A stretch of 64,000 bases of DNA from JBCDJG01 sp038748065 (GTDB lineage: Bacteria > Pseudomonadota > Gammaproteobacteria > Pseudomonadales > Halieaceae), in the NCBI GenBank assembly GCA_038748065.1, contig JBCDJG010000016.1, positions 1-64,000 of the forward strand, in the 5' to 3' direction. Shown here piece after piece: positions 53,127-62,110 of this stretch. Under the pieces are notes generated by a model. It was not told the DNA's origin. It searched no databases and was given only the letters and a program-made list of their open reading frames with translations. The position numbers and the translations under genes are program-made. Every line of letters begins with the position of its first letter. Position 1 is the first letter of the stretch.

Positions 53127-54401
53127 TCAGGTCTCGCGCAGACAGCCGTCGACCAGAGCCAACAAGCGCTCGCTGGCACCGCGGTTAGCCTCGACTACGC
53201 TGAGTCCGGCTGCGCCCATAACCTGCCGTTTCTCGACGTCAAGCAAGAGCGCCGGCAGACAGGCAGACAGATCCTGCGGCTGCTCAAGCCGCAGCATGGC
53301 GCCCGCCTCTTCGAGCAGGTCGGCAATTTCAGCGAAGTTGAACATGTAGGGCCCGGTAACCACCGCTACGCCCCAGGCGCTCGCCTCCAGGGCATTGTGC
53401 CCCCCATGTTCAACAAGGCTGCCACCGATCACCGCGAGGTCTGCGCAGCCCAACAGCTTAAGCAATTCACCCATGGTATCACCGAGCAGGACCTGGTCGG
53501 AATCGGCGGGGGCGCTACCCAGCGAACGCCGGCAAACGCTCAGCCCCGCGTCCAGGCACAACTCGTAAACCGTATCGAAGCGTTCTGGATGACGTGGCAC
53601 CAGAACCAGCAGGCAGTCGGCTTGCTGAACGAGCACTTGCTTGAACGCGGCCAGCACCTGTTCATCCTCACCGGGATGCGTGCTCGCCACCACGATAACC
53701 GGGCGCGCGTCTCTCGCCAGTGCGGCCTTCATCTGGGCCACCTCCTGGCGCAGAGTCGGATCGAGATCGATATCAAACTTAATGCTGCCGGTGATCTGTA
53801 AGGCATCCGGCGCCAGCCCCAGCGCCACAAAGCGGTCGCCGTCGAGCCTCGCCTGACAGGCCACGACCGAAAGGCACCCCAGCATGGCACGAGTCAGCCC
53901 GGCCACGCGCTGATAGCCGCGCGCGGAACGCGCTGAGAGGCGCGCGTTAGCCAGGATGACCGGGCAGTCGCCCCGCGCAGCATAGTGCAGCAGATTCGGC
54001 CAAAGCTCGGTTTCCATAACCAACAGCAGCGCCGGCCGCGTGCGCCTCATGAATCGCCTTACCGCGCCGGGCGTGTCCCAGGGCGCATACACATGGAAAA
54101 CTCGCTCGCCAAACAGCGCCCGTACCCGTTCCGAACCGGTCGGCGTCGTGGTCGTAACGACGACCTGATACTGCGGGTAGCGCTGCAGCAGCGTCTCTAC
54201 CAGCGGCGCAGCCGCCAGTGTCTCGCCCACCGACACAGCGTGTACCCAGATGGCAGGGCGGCCATCGCCCAAGGGCTCGAAGAAGCCTAACCGCTCTGCG
54301 AGTCGTTCACGGTAGGCGGGAGCACGTCGTGAGCGCCACAGCATGCGCAGCACCATTAGCGGTAACAGGGCATATAAGAGCGCGCTGTAGACGAGCCGCA
54401 T
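53127..54401 (-). CDS. waaA: 3-deoxy-D-manno-octulosonic acid transferase
   Basis: 424 residues. The N-terminal membrane anchor (SALLYALLPLMVLRML) precedes a GT-B fold with VHAVSVGETLAAAPLVETLL (containing the catalytic Glu), VVVTTTTPTGSERV, METELWPNLLH, VVASTHPGEDEQVL and GGSLVEHGGHNALEAS. It adds Kdo to lipid A. The ATG at 54401 is preferred over one 45 codons upstream, which would add a Cys/His-rich stretch before the anchor. Confidence 0.95.
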   Translation of the reverse strand: MRLVYSALLYALLPLMVLRMLWRSRRAPAYRERLAERLGFFEPLGDGRPAIWVHAVSVGETLAAAPLVETLLQRYPQYQVVVTTTTPTGSERVRALFGERVFHVYAPWDTPGAVRRFMRRTRPALLLVMETELWPNLLHYAARGDCPVILANARLSARSARGYQRVAGLTRAMLGCLSVVACQARLDGDRFVALGLAPDALQITGSIKFDIDLDPTLRQEVAQMKAALARDARPVIVVASTHPGEDEQVLAAFKQVLVQQADCLLVLVPRHPERFDTVYELCLDAGLSVCRRSLGSAPADSDQVLLGDTMGELLKLLGCADLAVIGGSLVEHGGHNALEASAWGVAVVTGPYMFNFAEIADLLEEAGAMLRLEQPQDLSACLPALLLDVEKRQVMGAAGLSVVEANRGASERLLALVDGCLRET

Positions 54402-54527
54402 AGCGGGTTCCAGCCATGAATGATGCGCGCAGCATAACCTCCGGCGAACGGGTGTGGCCATCCCCGGGGCCGGATTTACCGGGCCCATTCGAGCTATACT
54501 TGCCGCGGCGCTGAGAACGGGCAAGGC

Positions 54528-55721
54528 ATGGCACAAAGGCTCAAAACGGACATCGTGATCATTGGTGGTGGCATCGCCGGCCTGTGGACGCTGAACCAGT
54601 TACGCAATCGTGGTTTCCAGGCACTGCTTTTCGAAAACCGCGCTTTGGGCAGCTACCAGAGCATGGGTAGTCAGGGCATGATCCACGGCGGCATCAAGTA
54701 CGCTCTCGGCGGATCTCTGAGCGGGAGCTCTGAGGCCATCGCCAGCATGCCGGATGCCTGGCGCGCCTGCCTGAAGGGCGAGGGAGCCGTTGACCTAAGC
54801 CAGTGTCGAGTCCTGAGTGAAGACTTCTTTCTCTGGTCCTCCGCTTCGCTGCACTCCCGAATAAGCACCTTTTTTGCCAGTCATATGCTGCGCGGGCGCG
54901 TCAAAAAGATGTCGCCAGAGCGTTATCCGGCCCCCCTGCGAGACCCGGCCTTTCGCGGACAAGTCTACCAACTGGTCGACCTCGTACTCGACATGCCCTC
55001 GCTGATCCAGAAGCTGGCAGACAATCACCGGGAGGCCATTTTCCAGATCGACTGGGGCGAGGCTCTGTTGGAACGTGCCGGGGGGCGAGCCCTGCTGCAG
55101 CTCCCTGGCCTTACCCTTGACCCGGATTGCCTGCTCCTGACAGCTGGCGCCGGCAACGAGGCGCTGATGGAGGCGCTTGGATCAAGCGGCGTACCGATGC
55201 AGCGTCGCCCGCTGCAGCAGGTGCTGTTCAAACACGAGTACAGGGAGGATTTTTTCGGCCACTGTACCGGTCTCAATCCGAGCCCAAGGCTGACCGTCTC
55301 CAGCCACAGAACGCGGCATGACGAGCCGGTCTGGTACCTCGGCGGTGATCTCGCCACAGAGAACCCCGACGACACACCTGACCAGCTGATCGATAAGGCG
55401 CGGCGCGAACTGACCGAGCTGCTGCCCTGGATCAACTTCGGCAAGACCGAGTGGCGCACCTTTACCCTGGATCGCGCGGAGCCCAGGCAGAGCAGCCTGC
55501 TAAGGCCGGACGAGGCCTTCGTTGGCGCCCTGGATAGCGTTGATAATGCCCTGGTGGCCTGGCCAACCAAGCTGACGCTCAGCCCCAATCTGGCCGACGC
55601 CGTGGAACGGGAGCTGGCCCAACGAGACCTTAAGCCCGGCCCGGGCGTCGATCTATCGGTCCTCTCGGGGCTCGCCAGACCAGGCATCGCACCCACCGTG
55701 TGGGACGAGGCCTTCGCATGA
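54528..55721 (+). CDS. FAD-dependent oxidoreductase (DAO family)
   Basis: 397 residues with an N-terminal FAD fold (IVIIGGGIAGLWTLNQLRNR at about 9-28) and the GSQGMIHGGIKYALGG segment resembling GlpD/DAO-type flavoproteins. Substrate unknown. Its stop overlaps the start of the aldo/keto reductase (4 bp), so the two probably act together; both sit between the LPS-core genes waaA and hldE. Confidence 0.82.
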   Translation: MAQRLKTDIVIIGGGIAGLWTLNQLRNRGFQALLFENRALGSYQSMGSQGMIHGGIKYALGGSLSGSSEAIASMPDAWRACLKGEGAVDLSQCRVLSEDFFLWSSASLHSRISTFFASHMLRGRVKKMSPERYPAPLRDPAFRGQVYQLVDLVLDMPSLIQKLADNHREAIFQIDWGEALLERAGGRALLQLPGLTLDPDCLLLTAGAGNEALMEALGSSGVPMQRRPLQQVLFKHEYREDFFGHCTGLNPSPRLTVSSHRTRHDEPVWYLGGDLATENPDDTPDQLIDKARRELTELLPWINFGKTEWRTFTLDRAEPRQSSLLRPDEAFVGALDSVDNALVAWPTKLTLSPNLADAVERELAQRDLKPGPGVDLSVLSGLARPGIAPTVWDEAFA

Positions 55722-56503
55722 ATTGGTTAAGACCCCTCGGGCAGACAGGGCTGCAGGTCAGCTGCCTGGGCCTCGGTACGGTCAAGTTCGGTCGCAACAT
55801 TGGCGTGAAATACCCGCGGGACTTTCAGCTACCGAATGATCGGACTGCCCGCTCTTTGCTCGACCAGTCCTGGGACCTGGGCATCAACCTGCTGGATACC
55901 GCGCCCGCCTACGGCAGCAGCGAGAGCCGCCTCGGCGAGCTGCTGCGCGGTGACTCACGGGAATGGCTGATCTGTACCAAGGTGGGCGAGGAGTTCGAGA
56001 ACGGCGAGTCGCGATACGACTTCTCGCCCGAACACTGCCGCCGGTCCGTCGATCGCAGCCTTAAGCGCCTCGGTCGCGAGCGATTGGACATCGTGCTGGT
56101 GCACTCCAACGGTGAGGATACTGCGATCATCGAGAACTACGGTACGCTGCAGGCACTGTCTGAACTCAAGCGCGAAGGCAAGATCGGTGCCTTCGGGATG
56201 TCCACCAAGTCAGTTGCCGGGGGTATTGCGGCGGTGCCGCAGTGCGATGCACTTATGCTGACCTACAGCCTTTCCCATCGCGAAGACGAGGCGGTTATGG
56301 ACGCTTGTCTCGATGAGGGCTGCGGGGTTTTACTGAAAAAAGTGTTCGCCAGTGGCCATCTGACTGAAGACGAGGCAGACCCGGTACTGGCTACTATGCG
56401 CCTTGTGCTCACTCATGCTGCAACGGGTAGCGCCATTATCGGCACCATTAACCCCGCTCATCTCGAGGCTAACGTGGCCGCCGCGCGGCAGGCCATGGCC
56501 TGA
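55718..56503 (+). CDS. Aldo/keto reductase
   Basis: 261 residues of the aldo/keto reductase barrel: LGLGTVKFGRNIG, LLDTAPAYGSSESRLGELL (Asp and Tyr of the tetrad), LICTKVG (Lys), LDIVLVHSNGED (His), and the C-terminal GSAIIGTINPAHLEANV for NADPH. Shorter than typical AKRs (about 320). ATGA overlap with the FAD gene points to a joint redox pathway, possibly on a sugar. Confidence 0.88.
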   Translation: MNWLRPLGQTGLQVSCLGLGTVKFGRNIGVKYPRDFQLPNDRTARSLLDQSWDLGINLLDTAPAYGSSESRLGELLRGDSREWLICTKVGEEFENGESRYDFSPEHCRRSVDRSLKRLGRERLDIVLVHSNGEDTAIIENYGTLQALSELKREGKIGAFGMSTKSVAGGIAAVPQCDALMLTYSLSHREDEAVMDACLDEGCGVLLKKVFASGHLTEDEADPVLATMRLVLTHAATGSAIIGTINPAHLEANVAAARQAMA

Positions 56504-56509
56504 GGCCAG

Positions 56510-57940
56510 TTAGACGTTGTCGTCAATAATCTTGTCGACGATAGCAGTGGTTGAGACGTTCTCGACAAACTGCAGGGCGCGCACCTCGCCGCCGTAAGCT
56601 TCCACAACCTCCCAACCAACCACGCCCTCTTTATCGTAGTCACCGCCCTTCACCAGAATATCGGGCTGCAGGCTATGCAGCAGCGGAATCGGCGTGTCCT
56701 CGCTGAAGCACACCACCCAGTCAACAGCTTCGAGGCCGGCCAGCACCGCCATACGCCGGTCCTGCGGATTGATCGGCCGGCCCTTGCCCTTGAGCTCACG
56801 CACGGACGCGTCGCTGTTGATCGCGACGATCAGACGATCGCCCAGCTCGCGCGCCTGCTCGAGGTAGGCCACGTGCCCGGCGTGAATAATATCGAAACAG
56901 CCATTGGTAAAAACGATGCGTTCGCCCTGGCTGCGCGCATCTTCCAGCGCAATCTGCAGCTGCTCGAGCGTTACCGCGCCGCGCTCCGAGCCCTGGTCCT
57001 CGCGAATGGCGCGGCGCAGTTCAGGCGCGCTGATCGCCGCCGTGCCCAGCTTGCCCACCACGACACTGGCCGCGATGTTAGCGAGCCCCACCGCATTGGG
57101 CAGGGTCGAACCTGCGGCCAGTGCAGCCGCCAATAATGCGATTACCGTATCGCCGGCGCCGGTCACGTCATACACCTCACGGGCGCGAGCGGGCAGGTGG
57201 AGCTCTTCGCGGCCGGGTCGCAATAGCGTCATGCCCTGGCTGCCGCGAGTCACGAGGAGCGCCTCCAGTTCAAGATCCGCCATCAGTTGCTCGCCGCGGC
57301 TAACCAGTTCTGCTTCGCTGTCCCAGCCGCCGACGACCGCCTCGAGCTCGTGGCGATTGGGCGTCAGCAAGGTGGCACCGCGATAGCGGGCAAAGTCCGT
57401 ACCCTTCGGGTCGACCAGCACGGGCACGCCCTGCTTGCGCGCCTCCGCAATCAGGGCTTGGGGGTCCGCCAGCGCGCCTTTGGCATAGTCCGACAGCACC
57501 AGTGCGCCACAGTCAGCGAGCTTGGCCGCCAGCCCCTCCGCCAGGGATTGCCCACCGGCGGCGAGCATGGCCTCTTCGAAGTCCAAACGGATCAGCTGCT
57601 GCTGGCGCGAGATCACCCGCAACTTGGTGATGGTTGGATGCCCCTCTACGCGCTCAAAATCACAGCGCACTGCTGCGCCGCCGAGCATGTCTTCCAGAGA
57701 GTCGGCCATTTCATCGTCGCCGGTGTAGCCACGAAGCTCAGTCGCTACGCCCAGGGCCGCTATATTGAGGGCCACGTTGCCGGCACCGCCCGGACGATCC
57801 TTGATCTCCGATACCCGAACAACAGGCACCGGGGCCTCGGGCGAGACCCGCGAGGTTTCACCCCACCAGTAGCGGTCCAGCATTATGTCGCCCAGCACCA
57901 GCACGCGGGCATCGCCGAAGGGAGGCAGGCTGAGCTTCAT
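56510..57940 (-). CDS. hldE: Bifunctional heptose 7-phosphate kinase / heptose 1-phosphate adenylyltransferase
   Basis: 476-residue LPS-core enzyme. Residues 1 to about 320 are a PfkB-type kinase (ARVLVLGDIMLDRYWWG, RPGGAGNVALNIAALG, DVTGAGDTVIALLA). The C-terminal domain is a nucleotidyltransferase (FTNGCFDIIHAGHVAYLEQA with HxGH, VKGGDYDKEGVVGWE). It makes ADP-heptose. The ATG at 57940 is preferred to one 14 codons earlier. Confidence 0.95.
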   Translation of the reverse strand: MKLSLPPFGDARVLVLGDIMLDRYWWGETSRVSPEAPVPVVRVSEIKDRPGGAGNVALNIAALGVATELRGYTGDDEMADSLEDMLGGAAVRCDFERVEGHPTITKLRVISRQQQLIRLDFEEAMLAAGGQSLAEGLAAKLADCGALVLSDYAKGALADPQALIAEARKQGVPVLVDPKGTDFARYRGATLLTPNRHELEAVVGGWDSEAELVSRGEQLMADLELEALLVTRGSQGMTLLRPGREELHLPARAREVYDVTGAGDTVIALLAAALAAGSTLPNAVGLANIAASVVVGKLGTAAISAPELRRAIREDQGSERGAVTLEQLQIALEDARSQGERIVFTNGCFDIIHAGHVAYLEQARELGDRLIVAINSDASVRELKGKGRPINPQDRRMAVLAGLEAVDWVVCFSEDTPIPLLHSLQPDILVKGGDYDKEGVVGWEVVEAYGGEVRALQFVENVSTTAIVDKIIDDNV

Positions 57941-58144
57941 AGGGGCAGAGCACTCATTATCCAGACGGACGTAGCATAACACGCAGCATGCACCCGCCGA
58001 TGCTCACCTGTCTTTGAACCGCCCCTCGCCAGTACCTTGTTACCTCTTGTCAGCTTTGACCCCCGCCATCTCTCGCCGCTGTCATCTCTTGCTATAGCAC
58101 AACAAAATCGCTAACGTCGGCCACCCCCGAATCGGTAGTAAGCC

Positions 58145-58762
58145 ATGATTAAAGACCTGCCCAAGGACATCGATAGCATCAAGGGCTTTCTTGCACAGGA
58201 TGAGGCCGAGACCCTGTATCGCTGCGCGGAAGCCGCCAGCCGGCTCGGTCCCGTGATGGAGATTGGCAGCTACTGCGGCAAATCGACGATCTATCTGGGC
58301 CTCGCCTGTCAGGCCGCAGAGGCTACGGTGTTCGCCCTGGACCACCACCGCGGTTCTGAAGAGCACCAGCGTGGCGAATTTTTCCACGACCCCGAGCTGT
58401 TCGACAGTGACGAAGGCCAGATAGATACCTTCAAGGAATTCCGCCGCAACATCGACAAGGCCGGGCTGAGCAATATCGTCGTGCCCCTTGTAGCAGGATC
58501 AGAAGCCGCGGCCCGACACTGGCAGACGCCGCTGGGGATGGTATTCATCGATGGCGGCCACAGCCTGGAGGCTGCACTCACGGATTACCGCTGCTGGACG
58601 CCCCATTTGGTGCGCGGCGGGTGCCTGGCTATTCACGATATTTTCACGGACGCCCACGCGGGTGGACAAGCGCCCCACGCCATTTTTCAGATGGCGCAGT
58701 CCTCAGGTCTGTTCGAGGTCGAGGACCGGGTCAACAGTCTCGGTGTATTGCGTCGGCTCTAA
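58145..58762 (+). CDS. Class I SAM-dependent methyltransferase (Methyltransf_24-like)
   Basis: 205 residues with motif I MEIGSYCGKSTIYLGLA (about 39-55), motif II FALDHHRGSEEHQ, and MVFIDGGHSLEAALTDYRCW for the following acidic loop. Similar proteins methylate sugars or natural products. It is alone on its strand, divergent from hldE and convergent with the prenyltransferase-type gene; a three-copy tandem repeat separates them. Confidence 0.82.
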   Translation: MIKDLPKDIDSIKGFLAQDEAETLYRCAEAASRLGPVMEIGSYCGKSTIYLGLACQAAEATVFALDHHRGSEEHQRGEFFHDPELFDSDEGQIDTFKEFRRNIDKAGLSNIVVPLVAGSEAAARHWQTPLGMVFIDGGHSLEAALTDYRCWTPHLVRGGCLAIHDIFTDAHAGGQAPHAIFQMAQSSGLFEVEDRVNSLGVLRRL

Positions 58763-58804
58763 CCGAGCGCCTCTAGCCGAGCGCCTCTAGCCGAGCGCCT
58801 CTAG
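58763..58804 (+). repeat. Three perfect 14-bp tandem repeats
   Basis: CCGAGCGCCTCTAG is repeated at 58763, 58777 and 58791 immediately after the methyltransferase stop, between convergent genes. It may arise by slippage and be variable in number. Confidence 0.9.
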
Positions 58805-58809
58805 CTTCA

Positions 58810-59889
58810 TCAGTCCACGCGCCGGCGTTGAGGGGCGTCGGCCCCGTCATGGACCCCTAACAGCTGAACGCTGGTGAACAGGCGGGATGCCGCCGTGTGC
58901 TCTGTCAGGGCATCAGCAGCCATCAGGATGGCGCCTGCGGTCCAGGTAGGCTTTTCGTCGGGCCAGAGCAGGTCTTCCACCATCTGATAGCCGGTCCAGT
59001 AGGCGCCATCGCTGGCACGCCACTGATGCAGCCAGCTGTAAACCTCGACGGCCCGGGCATGATCCCCAGCCGCCAGCAGCGCCATGACCAGCTCACAGGA
59101 TTCAGCAACGGTGACCCAGGGTTCCTCGACCACGCAGCGGCAGCCCTTCTGATCTTCTACGAACTCGTCCCAGCGTCGCGCCAACCGGGCTCGCGCCTCA
59201 GCGCCGGATACTACGCCGCACATCACCGGGTAGAACCAGTCCATGGAGTAGCGCGACTTGCTCTCCCAGGTGCGGTCAAAACGCTCGGGGCGATGCCTCA
59301 GCGCGTGACCTAGGCGCTCGCGCGCAGGCAGCCACTCGGGCCGGGACTCGCCCAGTGTCACAGCAATGTTGTGCGCGCATTCCAGGCTTTTGTAGATAGA
59401 GCTGCACCCGGTGACCAGCGCATCGCCTTTGGCTTTGCTCTCACCATCTACGGCCCAGTCGATCTCGCCCTGGGGCCCCTGCAGGGCCAGGACGAAATCC
59501 ATAGCGCGATCCACCATGGGCCACATGGCGCGCAGGAAATCCCGGTCCCCGCTAACGAGGAAATGATGCCATACGCCCGTTGCCACGTAGGCGACGAAGT
59601 TGGTCTCGCGACGCTCGTGATTATCGATCTCGTCACCCCGATAGGAGGCCCACCAGCTGCCATCGACCAGCTGCATGCCATGGAGCCACTCATAGGCACG
59701 CCGCGCGGCGGCGTGCTCGCCTGCTATCGACAGACCCATGGCAGCTTCTACATGGTCCCAAGGGTCGGAGTAGCCGGCCTCAAACCAGGGAATCTCGCCG
59801 CTTGGCTGCTGCACCTCCAGGATAAACTCGACGGTTGGCCGCAGGAAGTCGTGGGGGAAGAGGCCCCGGCTCAAATACAGTCCGCTCAT
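58810..59889 (-). CDS. Prenyltransferase/squalene-cyclase-type (alpha/alpha) barrel protein
   Basis: 359 residues rich in Trp and in QxxxGxW-like motifs (VQQPSGEIPWF, MQLVDGSWWASYRG, LQGPQGEIDWAV, HQWRASDGAYWTGYQ), as in (alpha/alpha)-barrel enzymes of the terpenoid-cyclase/six-hairpin glycosidase kind. No DxDD cyclase motif is seen, so it may act on glycans instead. Its start overlaps the next methyltransferase's stop by 4 bp. Family-level call only. Confidence 0.6.
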   Translation of the reverse strand: MSGLYLSRGLFPHDFLRPTVEFILEVQQPSGEIPWFEAGYSDPWDHVEAAMGLSIAGEHAAARRAYEWLHGMQLVDGSWWASYRGDEIDNHERRETNFVAYVATGVWHHFLVSGDRDFLRAMWPMVDRAMDFVLALQGPQGEIDWAVDGESKAKGDALVTGCSSIYKSLECAHNIAVTLGESRPEWLPARERLGHALRHRPERFDRTWESKSRYSMDWFYPVMCGVVSGAEARARLARRWDEFVEDQKGCRCVVEEPWVTVAESCELVMALLAAGDHARAVEVYSWLHQWRASDGAYWTGYQMVEDLLWPDEKPTWTAGAILMAADALTEHTAASRLFTSVQLLGVHDGADAPQRRRVD

Positions 59890-60605
59890 GCGGTGGACCC
59901 ATTACGAAAATACATGACAACACTCTTACCCATCAGTGGATTCATCAGGCGCTCCAGCACCCGCGTCACGGTGGGTCGCTCCATGAGGTCCCACACCAGC
60001 AGCCGGTGATACTGGCGAATTAGCCAGTTGCTGTCCTGAGACTTCCAGAACAGGCACTTCAGCCACCAGAAAGGAACATGCAAGGCGTGTGCCCAATGTC
60101 GGTAATAGTGGTTAAATCCAAGGCCCTCAATTTCGCCGCGCAAGCTTGAGGCCCTGAATATTCGCAGATGGCCGCCTGGTACCAGGTGATACTCATCGCT
60201 CAGCGCCCAACAGATTTGTTCAGGCCAGCGGCGGGGGACGCTCGCACAGAGCAGGCCGCCCGGTTTTAGTACACGCTGGATTTCGCGTAGAGCGCCGCGA
60301 TAATCGGGGATATGCTCAAGCACCTCACTGCAGATCACCTTATCGAAGGTATCGTCAGCAAAGGGCAATTCCAGGGCATTAGCTGCTGACAGGCCAAAGG
60401 CCCTGTTTCCTTCACCTTGAACGTCCTGAAAGTCACAAAACTTGTCTCGCGCCGCGCCCAGGTCCTGTAGTGAAAGGTCTACGCCCACCGAAAGCACCTC
60501 GCCCTCGAGGTAGGCGGAAATCGCGTGCCGGCCCTCACCGCAGCCCAAATCGAGCACGCTCTCACCGCTCTTAAGCGGGAAATAGCTGAAATCAACCGTC
60601 TGCAC
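59886..60605 (-). CDS. Class I SAM-dependent methyltransferase
   Basis: 239 residues. Motif I is VLDLGCGEGRHAISAYLEG (about 18-36), followed by SVGVDLSLQDL, then FDKVICSEVLEHIPDYRGAL and LREIQRVLKPGGLLCASVP (motifs II-III). The tail has Trp-rich segments that may touch the membrane. It overlaps the GT4 gene by 14 bp and the cyclase-type gene by 4 bp, making a three-gene operon. Confidence 0.88.
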   Translation of the reverse strand: MQTVDFSYFPLKSGESVLDLGCGEGRHAISAYLEGEVLSVGVDLSLQDLGAARDKFCDFQDVQGEGNRAFGLSAANALELPFADDTFDKVICSEVLEHIPDYRGALREIQRVLKPGGLLCASVPRRWPEQICWALSDEYHLVPGGHLRIFRASSLRGEIEGLGFNHYYRHWAHALHVPFWWLKCLFWKSQDSNWLIRQYHRLLVWDLMERPTVTRVLERLMNPLMGKSVVMYFRNGSTA

Positions 60606-61818
60606 GTTGCAGTACCTGTCGGTAGTAGTGGCTCATCTCTCGAGCGCAAACCTGCCAGCAAAAGCGCTCGAGTATCCGCTCGCGCCCGCGGTAACCCAAC
60701 TCAGCGCGCCGCTCAGGGTCAGCCAATAAGGCCTCGATGGCCGATGACAATGCGTCGGCATCGCGTACCGGTACCAGAACGCCGGCATCGCCAACGACTT
60801 CCGGCAGCGCACCACCATTGGTTGATACGACCGGCACACCACAGGCCATGGCTTCGCCCGCAGGCAGGCCAAAGCCCTCATACACAGAGGGAACGACAGC
60901 GATGCTGGCTTCGGCGTAGTAGCGCACCATCTCATCGGTACTGATCCCACTAACAAACTGAATCCGGTCAGCGAGGCCCAGACGATCGATGAGCTTCTCG
61001 GTCTTGCCACCGGGCTGGGGCTTGCTCACCAGCAACAGTTCCAGATCCGGGTAGGTCTTAAGCAGTCTCGCATAGGCCAGCAATAGATAGCGCAAGCCCT
61101 TGAGTGGCGCATCGGCCGAGGCTGTGGCCATCAGGCGTAGAGGGCGCCGGGCGACCTCGGGCAAGGGACGAAATTCATCGGTATCGATACCGTTGTGTAC
61201 CAGGCTGATACCGGCCGGCTGCAGGCCAAAGTCCTGAGCGATATCCTGGCGCGAGCAATCGGACACGGTGACCACGTTGTGAAGCTGCTTTACCACCCGC
61301 TTCTGCATCGACAGGAAGTGATGCCAGCGCCTGATCAGGATGCGCTCCCACGGGGTGCGGGCTGCGTCGAGTGCGATGCGCAGATCGCTGGTAATCGGGT
61401 GGTGGACTGTCGTTACCAGGGGCAGGCCCGAGCGCTGAATCTCCAGCATGCCGAAGCTCAAGCTCTGGTTATCGTGCACCAGGTCATAGTCATCAGCGTG
61501 GTCGCGTAGGTACTTCACGACGCGCCGCCCAAAGGTGTAGGGCTCTGCAAAGCCCCCCGTGAGCTTGCTGGTCCACTCGATGATATTGCTCATTGAGCGC
61601 AAGTGACGGGGCCGCAGGGAACCCAAGCCGTTTTCAAATAAATCGAGGCTGGGAAGCTGGATAAGCCTAACGCGCGGATCCAGGTGCGGGTAGGGTGGGC
61701 CGGAGATCACATCAACGCTGTGACCCGCATCAACCAGGGCCTTACTCAGATACTTCAGGTAGACGCCCTGGCCACCACCAAAGGGCTGACTGCGGTAGCC
61801 GAGCAGCGCGATTCGCAG
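60592..61818 (-). CDS. GT4-family glycosyltransferase, start codon unclear
   Basis: About 408 residues. The conserved N-terminus (LRIALLGYRSQPFGGGQGVY, then LSKALVDAGHSVDV) is a GT4 acceptor site. The donor half shows VHNGIDTDEFRPL and the EX7E-type VPSVYEGFGLPAGEAMACG. No ATG, GTG or TTG occurs in frame between the stop at 61999-62001 and GTG 61710, which would cut off the conserved start; CTG at 61818 is the best guess. The open frame before it encodes another 60 residues. First gene of the operon with the methyltransferase and cyclase-type protein. Confidence 0.8.
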   Translation of the reverse strand: MRIALLGYRSQPFGGGQGVYLKYLSKALVDAGHSVDVISGPPYPHLDPRVRLIQLPSLDLFENGLGSLRPRHLRSMSNIIEWTSKLTGGFAEPYTFGRRVVKYLRDHADDYDLVHDNQSLSFGMLEIQRSGLPLVTTVHHPITSDLRIALDAARTPWERILIRRWHHFLSMQKRVVKQLHNVVTVSDCSRQDIAQDFGLQPAGISLVHNGIDTDEFRPLPEVARRPLRLMATASADAPLKGLRYLLLAYARLLKTYPDLELLLVSKPQPGGKTEKLIDRLGLADRIQFVSGISTDEMVRYYAEASIAVVPSVYEGFGLPAGEAMACGVPVVSTNGGALPEVVGDAGVLVPVRDADALSSAIEALLADPERRAELGYRGRERILERFCWQVCAREMSHYYRQVLQRADG

Positions 61819-62059
61819 CGGAGCAGGGCCCGCCGCCTCGGTCTCTTTGCCGACGGGCGCCGTTGCCAGAGCAGCGGGGCCGGTTCGCGCCGCGGCATGT
61901 AGTGTCTCGGGGTGCCTGATGACAGGGTCCTCGTCCGGGTAAACGGTTGATGCGGCGGAGCTGCCGCCTCGGAGGCCAACGAAAGGGGTCAGAGTGTATC
62001 AGGGGGTGGTCAAAAATCCACCCCCTTTACGACCGTACAGTGAAACTGCTACGTTCGTC

Positions 62060-62084
62060 AGCCCACCGCATTTGGGCTTATAAT
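62060..62084 (+). promoter_or_regulatory. Predicted promoter of rmlA with an embedded inverted repeat
   Basis: TATAAT (62079-62084) is a perfect -10, 27 bp before the rmlA ATG. Just upstream AGCCCA (62060-62065) and TGGGCT (62073-62078) form an inverted repeat around seven bases. No good -35 was found. Confidence 0.4.
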
Positions 62085-62110
62085 CCGCGCTTTTACTGGG
62101 GAAGCACCCT

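Noticed and set aside
61708..61710. GTG as start of the GT4 gene
   Set aside because: It would remove the conserved N-terminal strand and glycine-rich loop of the family, which are clearly encoded upstream in frame.
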